DNA of 64,000 nucleotides from Paralvinella palmiformis (GCA_025642065.1 JAODUP010000715.1:31001-95000), one strand, 5' to 3'; positions 48,769 to 61,945 are shown, counted from the first letter of the stretch. A program made the numbers and translations. Notes: generated from the sequence alone by a model not told the origin.

Positions 48769-49791
48769 CAATAGACCTTGCCAACTAATTTTCACAGGCT
48801 TTTAAATTTCGGGTCACTGCCCAGAGCAGCAGAGGCGGAGCTTCACGGTTTTCAATGTAGGCTGGATTCTTGTTCTGAACATCTCGTTTTACACAACAAT
48901 CTACTGTGTAATACAATTGGAATTCAGATAGGAAAATACTTCTGGTGATAGATTAGTTTCTTGTTGTTCAGCATGTTCCATTATTAAATGTCGTTATTGT
49001 GAAAAAATGGGAGTAAATACTTCTTTAGCGAAGTCCACTAGTATCGGTTATCACTTGAAAATTGAAATGGCGACAGACAGGTTTGTTTACATTTTAAAAT
49101 CAACTCGTGGTTTGCGTTAATTTGCGAGAAATAATACACAAATACAATATATGAATACTGGATTATTGCTCTATCAATCACTAGTTTTGTGTAGCACAGT
49201 ATATCTCCGATTTGATGAGTATTTTCGATCCAGATAGCACACCCGTTTGTTTATTAGAATGATGCCATCTATGCCAGCGCATTATCACTGACGTGCGCAT
49301 GAGCCATGAGTCTACTACTAGATGATGCTACACGGAAAATGACCACAAATAAAACATTGAAGATATCTTTGAATTGTTCTGGTAAAATGATAGTATTTTT
49401 GTTATTTATTATAAATGGCCAAAGATGTGTACTGAAGAAACACTATGGGAAAGCCACTACCTATACGTAAACTTTCACTACAAATACGGCAATCCGCTTG
49501 TACACAGGAAATGTGTTCTGCGAACTACCACTTAGTACTTCTAATTTAATCTATTTTGTTTACTAAATCAGTCTTCTTTGAATCGAAATATACTAAATAT
49601 CACCTTATCTTTCATTTTCCTTTACTGACTGTTGGAATCATAGAATATTATCACCGGCAATGATCGTTAAAATATCTTGCATACACACTGAAAAGCAACG
49701 GGGATCCAGACTCTGCGATTAACATGACCCAATTGTAGTAGTTCTAAATTCTGCCGCCAGATGTCACTAGCTTAATTGACAAGGTCTATTG
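48769..49791 (+). mobile_element. 1023-bp element with about 20-bp TIRs
   Basis: The left end reads CAATAGACCTTGCCAACTAA; the right end on the - strand is CAATAGACCTTGTCAATTAA, 18 of 20 matching. The interior has no open frame of note and no transposase motif. It lies in intron J-K. The target duplication is unclear, so the superfamily is unassigned. Confidence 0.7.
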
Positions 49792-50414
49792 ACATATTAG
49801 TTTTTGTGTTTGAGTCCCACTTGGATGACAATCATTTATGATATCTATTTTTGATATCGGAATTACAAAAGTAATTATTGAAAACTTTACCAGAGAGCGA
49901 GATCAATTAACTTTGTTTTTAAATTGTTAAATCTAACTGTTGTCCGAGTTGGCCACTTACACTTGATCACGTTTTTCTATTTTTGGTACCTTTAATTTGA
50001 TCAAATTCTTTTATTTCCAGCCTCCAGTTTATAATAATTTGAATAAAATGACATCTGGCAGGATTCTCTCATTCAAATATTTATTTTTCAATAATAGTCA
50101 TATAGTCGTTACAGTCACGATGATTGGAGAGTATTTTTTTTGTAGTATAGTGGATTCTTAGGTTCTCTGTGTGTGTTTCAGTTATTTTGTTAATAATATA
50201 TCTTTTTAGTATTTATTCATTCCACTTTATCACCAGGAGATAAGCCAGTTGTTTTTATGTTGATGCATTTGGTAGTATATGTTATAGTTTTTTATTGAAA
50301 TATTTGTAATATGCATGGTGAAATTTGGGCATATGTCACATTATAGTCAGTGAATATTACTGAATTACTACATACTAAATATATATTATGTATTCATCTA
50401 ATATACCATTTACC

Positions 50415-50533
<119 letters not shown>

Positions 50534-51227
50534 GTGCATATGATATTAATTATTATGCGGATAAGTTATTCAGTTATAATAACTGCTAAGCTCTTCACAT
50601 ATGTTTGTACATAGCTGTTTGTTAACTAAATGTGCATGTTTAACTACTGTATGCACCCATGCACACCCCCACACACACTCATCTGCCCACCCACACACAT
50701 ACACCCACACACACAGACATACACACACACAAACACATGTACACAGTATGTGGTTATCATACTAATATCAGTGAGAGCCTCGTTTCTGTTCATTTAGAAA
50801 CAATTCTCGCCAGATGACGAGGAAAGAATTTGTTTTGATGAAAGCACAGAAGTTACTCCGTGATAGGCCCAATGTTAATTTAAACCACATAGCAAAGGTG
50901 ATGCAAAACATTTTGAACATGGTTAGCATGAAACTTACAGCTGTACGCCTCCTTCACAAACACATAGACGCTCTGTATAGGCCAGGTCTTCTCTGTCTTT
51001 GTCATGTGACTCTATTCCCATTTATACTCGGTCAAAGTGCATTTTTCCAAAAACTCTTCCCTTTTGAATGACCCGTGGAGAAGCAGCACACATTAGCTCA
51101 CAACAACATACAACTTGCCTGGTGCTGTGCAGCATGTTGCTGGGCTAGGGTGTCCATTGTCTTCATCCACTGCCTGTAGGTGTCAGCACTGTATTGATGA
51201 TGCCCTGCTCTCTTGCCTTCTTTCCAG

Positions 51228-51305
51228 CGAAAAGTATTCAGAGTATGTCTATAACACTGAGGAGCGAGTACCATTACAGAACGTGGAAGATGGAGCCCAT
51301 TACAG
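51228..51305 (+). CDS. TTYH: TTYH exon K: cytoplasmic tail
   Basis: The acceptor is ctttccag and the donor is GTATAT. The 78-bp exon, phase 2 at both ends, reads T then EKYSEYVYNTEERVPLQNVE, DGAHY and AG of the next codon. The peptide is acidic and rich in tyrosine, with possible YxxΦ-type sorting or phosphorylation sites (YSEYV, YVYNT); those roles are inference. Confidence 0.85.
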
Positions 51306-53181
51306 GTATATGTGAACGGCGTCGATGTAGTCTATAATAACCTTTCTTTAACACTGAGAGAACCAAACAAGAGAGAAAACAACTTTGACAACAACAAACT
51401 CTTCCTCCAGGCTCTTGTAGTTGTCCATAGCACGTGCTCATCTAGGCTTTGGTGTACTATTGCTCTATCTCTTGATGGGATTCTTTCTGTCTCGGTGTGT
51501 GTGAGTGTTTGTGTGTGTGCGTCCATGTGTGTGTGTGTGTGTGGTTTCTCTGGGGACTATTGATTTTAAAATTTTTCAGAGGTGTTTCCGCTGTTTGATG
51601 TGTTTACTTCTTTTTTAACACATGGAATTTTGCATGTGAGTGGTTTATTCTGTAACATCTGTGTGCATTGATGTTAGGCGGTGACAATCTGCCATGTTGA
51701 TACACTTCACTGTTTGTGAAGACCATGCTTTCTATGCTTAACGGAAAGAACATAAGCTATGCACTTATGACACACACACATACACACACTAACCATCATG
51801 GATCTTGTTTTTTCATCTTCAAATGATACCAAAAAAAGGCGTAGCATAATGTCTTGACAGCTTGTCATAATGTTTTGTATCGCTTCCATTTAGAATTATA
51901 TGAAATAAGTTTTGTTTCAAATAATGGATTCAGAAGCAAAACCTGCCATTAACTAGTTAGCACAAGGCCAGGTCCATATAAGTGATTTATAATGCTGTTA
52001 GCTATGGTGTATTGATGGTACACGACAGACGCTATTACTGTTAGAGAGCTAATATATTTAAAACATTATAAACCACAATACATTGTCAAACAAACCCATA
52101 CACAACCAGTCATGTATTGTGACATCAATACAAAATATCTTGTATCTTTTTGTTAGCTTTATTTAGGATTTCATACAGTATAAGGATTACAATTGAAGTT
52201 TTTATCATATTTTATTTAAGGAATATTATTTCCTAGCTTTTGTGTTTGTTTGCATTAGTATTATTTATGTGTATCATTTCACATATGTAATCGCCATTTT
52301 GTTATTGTGGCTTGTAGTTTCACTGATACATTCACTATATGTTTAAACTGTTGAAATGAACCAGTCAAACAGATCCGTGTGTTTATACATAATTCATGTC
52401 CATTGTTAGCGGATGTGTTTACTAACAATTGTTATAATGGCATCATTCTATCTTTCTCTTATATTTGTCAATATTAATGTTTCAGTAGTTTACAGTCACC
52501 TGATGTGGCGTGTAGATGTTGTATCCTCCATCTCACTGTATATAGCAGTATGCTGTATGTACATCACCTGTCATCACTCCAAACATCACTTTCTTTATGC
52601 AGATTTATTTTGAGAAGTTGATGTAACATTGATCTTGTTCCACCATTTGATTTATTCTTAGCCAAATAGACACCCAAGTCACTAATCTATTTCTCCAGAA
52701 GATATAATATCATCCTTGTGGGATTGATTTCTGCCCATCTTGTTATTAATTTGTTATTCACTTTCAGGATGTTTCAGGATGTTTCAGGATGTTGTGGGTT
52801 TTTTCCACTGCCAAACTAATATCTTCTTTCCCACATTATCATCTTAGCATTTTATGAAATATCACAACAATTTATTACCCTTTCTTATACAACCCTTTCT
52901 GATTTTCACTGTCACTACTGAGTTTTGGTGTGTGTGTGTGTGTGTGTGTTGTAGTTGTTGTTGTTGTTGTTCTCTCAACTTGGGATGTATTCATTATTTC
53001 TATTTCAGTATAATTATATTGTTGTGATCAATGCAAAACTCAGTTTTCACTCCGTGGATGTTGATGTTGCATCAAAATGCTGCTGTGTACTTAAAACCTT
53101 CTTGCCACATCATATGCCATAACAAAGTAATGAACTATTAAACGGATAGCAGTTGGCAAATAAATGACTCATATTTTACAG
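51306..53181 (+). other. Intron K-L, 1.9 kb
   Basis: GT-rich tracts at 51498-51543 and 52929-52950, and three copies of a 10-bp unit at 52762-52791. Otherwise nothing recognisable. Confidence 0.8.
52762..52791 (+). repeat. 10-bp unit repeated three times
   Basis: TTTCAGGATG occurs three times in a row. Confidence 0.9.
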
Positions 53182-53253
53182 AGAGACAGCGAGTGAGATG
53201 GACGATCGAACACCCTTTTTGTACCATCCCAGTGTCTCCCCAGTCATCCCATG
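53182..53253 (+). CDS. TTYH: TTYH exon L: cytoplasmic tail
   Basis: The acceptor is tattttacag and the donor is GTACAT. The 72-bp exon, phase 2 at both ends, encodes R then ETASEMDDRTPFLYHPSVSP, VIP and TG, which with exon M's first G makes Trp. The DDRTPFL motif resembles the acidic DDDDPF and NTPLI patches of vertebrate TTYH tails. It is a good cassette-exon candidate, because exon K joins exon M directly in frame (AG+G, Arg). Confidence 0.85.
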
Positions 53254-54116
53254 GTACATGTCTCCTGTTCTGTATGCTGCCCGTAGTTAGCTATTGCTTT
53301 GTTTGTTTGTTTTGTTCTAGTCTTGAATTTAGTTCTGGTGATGTGCCTATTTAAGTTACTTAACAGTGCCAACCTTTAGTGATGCGCCTTTTGTCACCTT
53401 TGGCACTTTTTTGTCGCCTTTTGTCCTATAGTCTGTCCATTTTTTAAGGCGACCATTGATTGTGTACATTGAGGGCAACTGGTAATGGCCTCTACTGGTT
53501 ATGATGAACTTTGTTTTAAGGAGATGTTTCTGTCTCTATCAATCTCTATGTCTCACTGTCTCTCTCTCTCTCTGTATCACTCACTCATTCACTCACTTAT
53601 ATATCTCTCTCTCTCCGTATGTGTTTGTGTGTACAGAGCTGCCTGCATGTCAGGGTTCTAGAATATTCCATAGATCAATATACTACAAAGCCTCCCATTA
53701 TATTCAGCCATTTTATTGCCTGGAGCATGTGATTTCCAGTTTTGTCGGTTATTAATCAGTACATTTATTTATCCATAGATGCGTCTTATCAGTTACTAAT
53801 ACTAACACTTGTTTGTTAGCATGTGGTTTATGTCTATTATGTGTAGTGTAGCATCAATGTCTGTTCTTCATTTTGATATTATTTTATATTAAGATCATTT
53901 TAATTAGTTTGTGTTCATTTATTCTTTTAGTATTATTTTGTATGATAACATAAAGTTTGTTTTTCTGACTCAACCTTATGTTTGTTAGTAACAGGTAACA
54001 CACATCAACATATGGCTGTTCAATATTGATGTTTTCTGCGATGTGGAAGTAATTCGTTTGAATTTTGTTGATGTCATTCATCACCACTGTTGTCATTGTT
54101 GCTGACAGTGTATAAT

Positions 54117-54146
54117 GGTTGTTGTTGTTGTTGTTGTTGTTGTTGT
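54117..54146 (+). repeat. (GTT)n microsatellite
   Basis: About ten GTT units. Confidence 0.95.
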
Positions 54147-54769
54147 TCTTGGGACAATGATAAATGAATGATGGATGGATGAATATTTTAGCGTTTGACA
54201 GTTGATGAACCCTTTAATACTGAGGTGTTGGTCAGGTATCAATGATCAACAACTGTGTATATTGATTGAAGAGACTGCTGTGTCACTGTTTGGGATCAAT
54301 AGTCAGCTCTCTCCCAACATGTCAGTTGTTATGTGTTACCCGTTAAGGGTTTTGGCCTCTCGGGCTGATTCACATTAATGTGATGCACCGAGATACCTCG
54401 CTTCTAGCCTCATGCGACACACACACACAAACATACAGGTGTACGTTCATATCTATGTGTGTATGAACAGAATGCAATATTTGATTGATTTCCTCTGGGG
54501 AATCCTCATTCTCAATATTGATTGCCATTGCTCAGTTGCCCCCAGGACGTCAAAGACATCATTATCTGTAGGTGGCTCTAAACAATATTGTATGAAGCCA
54601 CCTTTTATCATCTCCCTCGACTGATCTCACATAACTTTCAACGATGACAACAATAGTTATTGATCTCCATCCCAAGTATATTATCAACAGATTATTGTTG
54701 TTGTTAATTATTTCTAGCCCGGGTCATATTTTCAGTCGATTGTTCTCAATTCTTGTCCTCAACTTTATC

Positions 54770-55158
54770 GTCAGCATCAGAGATGGTGTTAGAGGATAGG
54801 TCAATAACGTCAGCATCAGAGATGGTGTTAGAGGATAGGTCAATAACGTCAGCATCAGAGATGGTGTTAGAGGATAGGTCAATAACGTCAGCATCAGAGA
54901 TGGTGTTAGAGGATAGGTCAATAACGTCAGCATCAGAGATGGTGTTAGAGGATAGGTCAATAACGTCAGCATCAGAGATGGTGTTAGAGGATAGGTCAAT
55001 AACGTCAGCATCAGAGATGGTGTTAGAGGATAGGTCAATAACGTCAGCATCAGAGATGGTGTTAGAGGATAGGTCAATAACGTCAGCATCAGAGATGGTG
55101 TTAGAGGATAGGTCAATAACGTCAGCATCAGAGATGGTGTTAGAGGATAGGTCAATAA
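54770..55158 (+). repeat. 39-bp minisatellite, 10 near-identical copies
   Basis: The unit is GTCAGCATCAGAGATGGTGT, TAGAGGATAGGTCAATAAC. Only the last copy's end differs. The 13-codon period leaves three frames open (136-148 codons, for example LSSNTISDADVID on the - strand). It lies in intron L-M of the tail. Confidence 0.95.
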
Positions 55159-55710
55159 TGTGAATAAGTTGAACCAGGGTACTCATAAACAAATGTGCTA
55201 CAGTAATGCAGATAACGTCTAAAATGTGTATGTTATGGGGACTACGTTAAGACTAAATACACTGTATTTGGCTGTTTTACATTAACAATGTTAGTGAGGT
55301 GTGTTTGATAATGGGAATGATAAAAAATTTAAATTGATTTACGTCTTGTTTGTTATTTATAAACATCCAGTCTCCTTTTTTCTAACATCTCTAAATAACA
55401 TTTTCAATACTCTATTGATTGGTGCCTTAATGTGATTATTAGTAATAATCAACGAATTAGCAATCATTGTCAGCCGAGGTGTCACTCAATTAGGTGATAA
55501 GTACGAAGATAACTACCCCATCATTACCCCCTCCCCCCCCCAGAGAGTACTAATAAAGTTCTGGCAGCCATCTTCATTTTTGGTTCTTCTACTTGGGATG
55601 AGACATGTCCCGAGTACAAGGACAATACTGGATATACCTAAGTACTTGAATATATGGAGCTGTTTATGTTGGCTAGTACTAAGTGTCCATGGTGGCTAGT
55701 ACCAGATTCC

Positions 55711-55945
55711 ACTCAATTCCATTTGGTCAATTCCACATCAAATTTATCAATTCCAATTCCTTCAATTCTAATTCTGTTTTTTACCGACTCTTTACCTACT
55801 ACTATTTAACATGAATAGGTACTCTGAATTAAAAAATTAAATGGTAAATTAATTTGTTGATTTGATTTGTAGGAAACTTCAAATTCAAATTTTTCGATTC
55901 CAATTTTTTTTAAATAATTAATTCCAATTCCAGAATTGGCATTGA
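55711..55945 (+). mobile_element. AATTCC-rich foldback-like repeat, copy 2
   Basis: Same order of blocks as the 41036 copy (TCAATTCTAATTCTG, TTTACCTACTACTATTTAA, GGTACTCTGAATTAAAAAAT, GTAGGAAACTTCAAATTC) in the same orientation, with deletions. Its right end runs straight into the poly-C array at 55944. Confidence 0.6.
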
Positions 55946-56536
55946 CCCCCCCCCCATGTCTGTCTAGTACTGGGTATGTGTTGTTCTATTAGTTGTAACC
56001 TTTTGACCCCCCCCCATGTCTGTCTAGTACTGGGTATGTGTTGTTCTATTAGTTGTAACCTTTTGACCCCCCCATGTCTGTCTAGTACTAGGTATGTGTT
56101 GTTCTATTAGTTGTAACCTTTTGACCCCCCCATGTCTGTCTAGTACTAGGTATGTGTTGTTCTATTAGTTGTAACCTTTTGACCCCCCCCATGTCTGTCT
56201 AGTACTGGGTATGTGTTGTTGTATTAGTTGTAACCTTTTGACCCCCCCCATGTCTGTCTAGTACTGGGTATGTGTTGTTGTATTAGTTGTAACCTTTTGA
56301 CCCCCCCCCATGTCTGTCTAGTACTGGGTATGTGTTGTTGTATTAGTTGTAACCTTTTGACCCCCCCCATGTCTGTCTAGTACTGGGTATGTGTTGTTGT
56401 ATTAGTTGTAACCTTTTGACCCCCCCCATGTCTGTCTAGTACTGGGTATGTGTTGTTGTATTAGTTGTAACCTTTTGACCCCCCCCATGTCTGTCTAGTA
56501 CTGAGTATGTGTTGTTGTATTAGTTGTAACCTTTAA
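55944..56536 (+). repeat. 58-bp minisatellite with variable poly-C, 10 copies
   Basis: Each unit is TTGA, a run of 6-9 C, then CATGTCTGTCTAGTACTGGG and TATGTGTTGTTCTATTAGTT, GTAACCTT. The C run varies from copy to copy, and a CTATTAG to GTATTAG change splits the array into an early and a late block. The last unit ends GTAACCTTTAACCTT. Confidence 0.95.
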
Positions 56537-56654
56537 CCTTATCCTGTATTTGTATAATTTCCTATTGTTGTACTATTTGTATTATTTACTATAAACATTA
56601 TGTTAGTCTATAGACTGTATACTGCTTTGTTTTTTATCTTTCAGCCTTCATTTT

Positions 56655-56701
56655 GAGTGTGTTTGTGTGTGTGTGTGCATGTGTGTTTTTGTTTGTGTGT
56701 G

Positions 56702-56732
<31 letters not shown>
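56655..56732 (+). repeat. (GT)n microsatellite, interrupted
   Basis: GT-rich tract with GCATGT and TTTTGTTT breaks. Confidence 0.9.
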
Positions 56733-56735
<3 letters not shown>

Positions 56736-57225
56736 AGGTTTCTTTTTTACAGTTTAATTTTTACTAGTCAATTAATCATCTTAGTAAAAAGGCTGGTTGT
56801 TGCAAACATAAATTGTTGTTTTATTTGATATAATCAAATATTGATAAGTTGGTGTTTTGTGCCACCTTATTATTACAAATAAAGAGAGTTACTTGCTTAT
56901 TTTTGAAGTCCATAAAAATTTGTACACTCTCTACATGCATGTGCGTGCATTTATGTATGTGTGTGTGTACAATGGTACATATTCCTTGATTGATGTGGAC
57001 AGATCTCTGGTGGCTCCAGTAGATCAAGTGCCACTGTGGAAACATTTTCCATTAATATTTTTATCCAGTTTACTTTTGTATAGGAAGAACATGCCATCGA
57101 TGTCATCTCAAGTCAGTCCAGTCCCCTACCTCTCCCTCCCCCCACCTCCTGTGCTTCAGCCACTTTCATTTTTGACAATTGCTTTAATTCATCCATTGGT
57201 TAATCTTTCAGTTGATATCACTTTG

Positions 57226-57260
<35 letters not shown>

Positions 57261-58384
57261 TTGTGTGTGCATTGATTTCTCGAGCCGGAGGACACCTCTG
57301 CAGCAGAAGTCCAGCTTCTTTCTTTTTTTCAAAACGGTCAACTTTTCTCATTTGGTTTACAGATATAGTGAAGCTGTGCTTATTTTATTGTTTAATCCAA
57401 ACAGTAAACAAATTGCCTTGAAATTCCAAAAACAAAACAACAACTAAACAGTTTAGGATGTTTTATTGACTGGTTTGCTGTTTAACCCAAATATGAATGC
57501 AGCAGTCATTTTCTTTTAATACAATGCAGTCACGCCCCAAGTGGAGTGCATTATCCCCGAATCCGATTGAGGAATACAACATGACACATCTCGCAGTGTT
57601 AAATAACGAAAACAGGATGACCTAACCAGCATTAATATCTTGTGATTTTTCCTGTCAGTTTTGTAAAAGTAAGCAATTCTTCTGGCTTTTATAAGGACGT
57701 TTCCTTTGCTAAAATGACAATGCTGAGATTCAAATTTGAGCTGAGCTTTTTCTAAAGGGTGTTTCATTATTCACTTTGCCTCATTACCTCACAGATTGTT
57801 CCGTTTGTTTATTCTGCCAGCTGCATGGATGTGGCCATACGATAACATTTGTGGACTTTTGTAAGAGATGGTTACTGATAATCCATTGCAGTCTTTACTG
57901 GTAAAATAAGCACAGCCCTGAAATATGAACAAAACACATTTCTCAGTGAACAGCCTTCTAACTGCACCGCTTCAGCTCTTCATGTGTGAAACTCTGCATG
58001 ATTGGTGCAATATGAACAAATGTGTGGCTAGCAGTTTGGGATCACTTTGTAGTCTAGTTTTGTGCCATTTGTCACAATTTACGCAAAATAGTCATATTGT
58101 GCAATTTTGTAATGTGTCGGTCATTTATTTAATAAATTCTGCAATAATATGCAAATACTTCTTCAAATTTAGGGACGAATCTGTGTTACAAAATGCCCCC
58201 AAACCGTGACGTCACTGCTGTGATATGCTTTTTATGTTACATGGCTTTATCACTGTGCCTAATCACATTCGATATTCGCCTCCATAACCTCATATGACAC
58301 TTGGGCTGTCTGGAGAAAAAAAAATTATATTTTTAACTCGTCACTAATCCTTGGGTTGTGGGTACTGCCCTCTGGTGTTTACAG

Positions 58385-58519
58385 GAAGGGTTACATGGAG
58401 GTTGAAGATGAGGACCCGTTCCTCCCCAGGCCAGATGCCTCGTCACCCTCCTACATCAGGTACGGGTCCCTGCCTAGTCGACCCAACTCCGTACAAGATG
58501 AACATTCCACCTCCACCTC
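58385..58519 (+). CDS. TTYH: TTYH exon M: acidic tail, DEDPF motif
   Basis: The acceptor is ggtgtttacag and the donor is GTGAGT. The 135-bp exon, phase 2 at both ends, reads KGYMEVEDEDPFLPRPDASS followed by PSYIRYGSLPSRPNSVQDEH and a Ser/Thr run. KGYMEVEDEDPF is the counterpart of the acidic (D)nPF stretch in human TTYH1 and of the RKxDYxxVDEPSY region of fly tweety (recalled, not checked). The Ser/Pro-rich end is probably disordered and phosphorylated. Confidence 0.92.
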
Positions 58520-61500
58520 GTGAGTACGCTCACCTCTCTCTCTCTCACTCAGTTCTTTCTGCTGTTTACATTTCAAAGCATGCTTAATCAGTGTTTCTGT
58601 CGATGTTATTCATGCTTGGCACACACCCGTCATACCTCTTGTTATTCACCTGTTGTACTTCTGTCTAGCTCGAAAGATGATTTCGAATTTTTACACTCTT
58701 TGATGGTCTTTGATTGCGATGATAGTTGATGATTACAAAATTAATGGCAATGATAGTTACGATGACCATTTCAGTGATTGTCTGTTTCTCCCATTTATAT
58801 TTGTGTCAACAATATTTCTCGGATTATAATTAGCTGCTGAAGTAAACAATAATCTTTCGTGCCTGACATCTGTTGTTTTATTTTAACCAGATTCTGTTTG
58901 ATGATGGGTTGTCATTATTGACTGTTCTCCACTCATCTAAATGTTAATTTCTCCTAGTTTTATGTGTTTTTCAGATGTTTTTTAGTGTTCGGGTGTAAAT
59001 ATCTCTACATCTTTTTCTGTCATTTTTAGGTTGCTGTAGCTGATGTTTTATCCTTTGTATTTCATTTCTTGTCGTTAATTTTCTTAAAAAGAGCTATGCT
59101 GTCCTTGTTCATGAAATGACCCCCCTCCCTATTTCCTATCTGAGATGGAGGCTTAAAAATAACATTTCATAACAATGTTGGCTGGTCATCGGAACAAGGA
59201 CAGTGAGCTACATTATTGGCTGAGCGAGTTGGTTTCACTTCTGTAACGTGTGCAGGTGTTCACACAGAGTAAGAGTAATGGACATTTTAAATAGAAGTTC
59301 TCTGGAGATCATTAGATTAAAAATAGAGTGAGCACTAATTGAAATAAAAGTGCTTAAAAAATTAATTTATAGCATATGAAAATGACCTTTATGGCACTAA
59401 CTTATTGTTTATATGTCAGATTGTGGTTTCTCATAGAGACAATTAAAAATATCCTTATAATCATAATGTTATTTTTCAGTCTCCAAAATTAGCTGAGATT
59501 GATTCAGTTGAGTAACTGAGTTTATTTAAAAGAAATTTTGTAAGAAAAGATATTACACAAGGTATATGCTCATAACTAACTAGCCAAGTTCTTTGAGGTG
59601 TAATTTGACAAAATATAACTCATCGGGTGATCGGAACAGAATATCAGTACCTTAATGGCTATTAATTGTATAATTCCTATTTATGATTCACATCTTATTT
59701 AATGATTATCAGTTATGAGGAATATCCCAGAGTAATTCTCCAAATTTATGCCAATGTTATTTGTGACACAAGTCACACTCAGCCAATATTCCTTTCTGTA
59801 CAGTTACCTGTGTCACCATTTTATTTTAGTCATTATGCCTCTATATAGTATGTTTATTTGTTATCTAGATTCTCTTGGCACTGAACCTCTTTGTTCACCT
59901 CACTCTGTAAATATTGACTTTGTATCCATAGCAAGACTGGTCCATATTGATGGCGTTTTGAATGTGATGGATGCTGTTATGGTATTAATGTATGGCTAGA
60001 TTAGATCATCCTGGAGAGATAGTCTCTCATGATCTTCTCGTTAAGATGATATCTAATGGCATGGCATTGTGTCACCACCACCAGCTGTTTCTCTGTGCGC
60101 ATGCTGATCAGTGACAAACACCGACAGTAGCTTCCCAGATTTGGCTATGTTTCTTTGTTCGCTACTTCTGACAAAATCCCCTGAACTATGCATACCTATC
60201 GGTAAACATTGTCCTTTAAAATATATGGATGATGTCATATTCACATCTGTATGTAGGTATTAATCGATCAGGGTTAGGAACCAATTGGATAGTATTTTTG
60301 TGAATGTTTGACTCATTCAGATTTTTTTAAACCACCATAACTTCACCATCAGTGTTGGCTATTTTTCACAGATTCCTTCTCTCCTTTGGCCAGTGTTGTA
60401 TCAGTGGAAATCGGTTTAGCCTATGTTTCACTGAGCCAGTGCATCATGGGATTTACCTTCATTTGCCTCTGGGCACTCATTCCTGAATCATTGTCATTGT
60501 TGTCAGCTCGCTGTCAGCTGAGACATGCCTCATGCCTAACTATGCCATCACACGTGGCGCAGATATCCTCAGCATTTTATAGACTCATCAACTTCAGTTA
60601 CGCTTGAGTAAAGTCATGTCAGTCTAACTTAGCATCACGTTGGCTATAATGCATATGGCATTAGCATAAAAAGTTGTATGTGAATTAATCATGCATTTCG
60701 TGTATGCGGTTGTGGGTCACGTGGCACTGTACAGATAGTTTAGTTGCTGATCCTCTATACTAACACCCTTAATAGTAATTTGACAACTTATTTCAGTGGT
60801 CACTGTGTATCTGAATATATAATTCCGATGTTTGTTAAATTTATCTTAGGGCACCAAGGTTTTTGATGCATTCCAAAATGAGATTGTTTAGCGTGTTATA
60901 GTTGTATTGAATGTGTTTTGTTTATTGTAAATAGGATTAACACAGGTCATGGTAGCTAATTGTCAAACTAGTTATGAAAATATTACAGTATAGTGATGTT
61001 GTATATATATATGCGTGTATTTAAGTTAGTGTGTTTATACTCGGGCATTTCTGCAATGATGAATGCGTGTTTGTGTACAGACATACACTTGTGCAGGGAG
61101 CACACACAGACACACACACATATGAGGAACAGCTATGTCTGATATGGAAATTTCAGGACTTCATGCATCAGCTTTTTTCAAGAAAGAATGCGATACTCAC
61201 AAGCGTAGCATTTTTAATGGAAATACAATGAAAAAAATTTCAAACCATTGAATTTTGATTTATTCGTGTGTCACATTTAAATGAGCTACAAGAGTTCGAG
61301 ATCTTTTCTCCCGCACGCTCAAATAATTGTTTTGACAAATGAATTATTACATTAAATAATGGCTCTTATCTACATCATAATTCATACATAATGTATAATA
61401 CATAATTTAATTTTTACTATTTGGTTGGACACCTTTCAGTTTGCGGCTGACATCTCAGAAGAATTGATGGATTGATTTAACAATCATCTGTACATAGATA

Positions 61501-61687
61501 GCTATGTCCAATTTTTGAAATCCACTAGAGACTTTTATTTAGCAATTTACTACTTGTGTCTACTTCTGTATTGTAGTGATTAGAATACTGTTATCTCTGT
61601 CATTGGAATGTTTCCTCAAGTTAGCCACCTTTCAGTTATATGTTTTAATTAATGATAAACCACTTAGTCACTAACTGATTGGCTAAT

Positions 61688-61849
61688 GGGTGCCTTTGTG
61701 GCCTAACTGGTAGCACGGTTAGCCACAGATCTATAGCATCTGGGTTATGTCAGAAGGGTGTTTCATCTTTCATTTTGCATCATTACCTTTGGAGGTCGTT
61801 CGGCCCATTTAGGTTACATTGTGGACAAAAGTAGCTGTAAAACATTTAC
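61688..61849 (+). mobile_element. tRNA-headed SINE, family A
   Basis: The head reads TTTGTGGCCTAACTGGTAGC. The body has AAGGGTGTTTCATCTTTCAT and GGAGGTCGTTCGGCCCATTT, close to the 8902 copy. Box B has decayed to GGGTTATG. No clear target duplication. Confidence 0.75.
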
Positions 61850-61943
61850 ATTTAGTGATTGATTACTTGGTCTAATATTCAACCTACACTTCACTAATTT
61901 CATTTCATGGGAAAGTAGGATTCCTTATTAATGAATACCCCAG

Positions 61944-61945
61944 TA

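Larger units (their letters stand above)
53254..58384 (+). other. Intron L-M, 5.1 kb
   Basis: Contains a (GTT)n tract (54117-54146), the 39-bp array (54770-55158), an AATTCC-rich dispersed repeat (about 55711-55945) running into the 58-bp poly-C array (about 55944-56536), and GT tracts at 56655-56732 and 57227-57260. No additional exon passes the phase test. Confidence 0.8.

Noticed and set aside
54724..55192. 136- to 148-codon open frames on both strands
   Set aside because: Product of the 39-bp array; several frames on both strands are equally open.
56857..57447. 196-codon + strand open frame with YRKNMPSMSSQVSPVPYLSL, considered as an extra tweety tail exon
   Set aside because: An acceptor at 57082-57083 fits the phase, but every in-frame GT tested (57112, 57121, 57151, 57199) leaves the wrong phase for exon M, and the frame runs through a GT microsatellite.
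60386..60607. 73-codon frame preceded by a ttttcacag acceptor-like site
   Set aside because: The phase-2 reading from 60372 differs from this frame and ends at a stop after about 40 codons without a usable donor.
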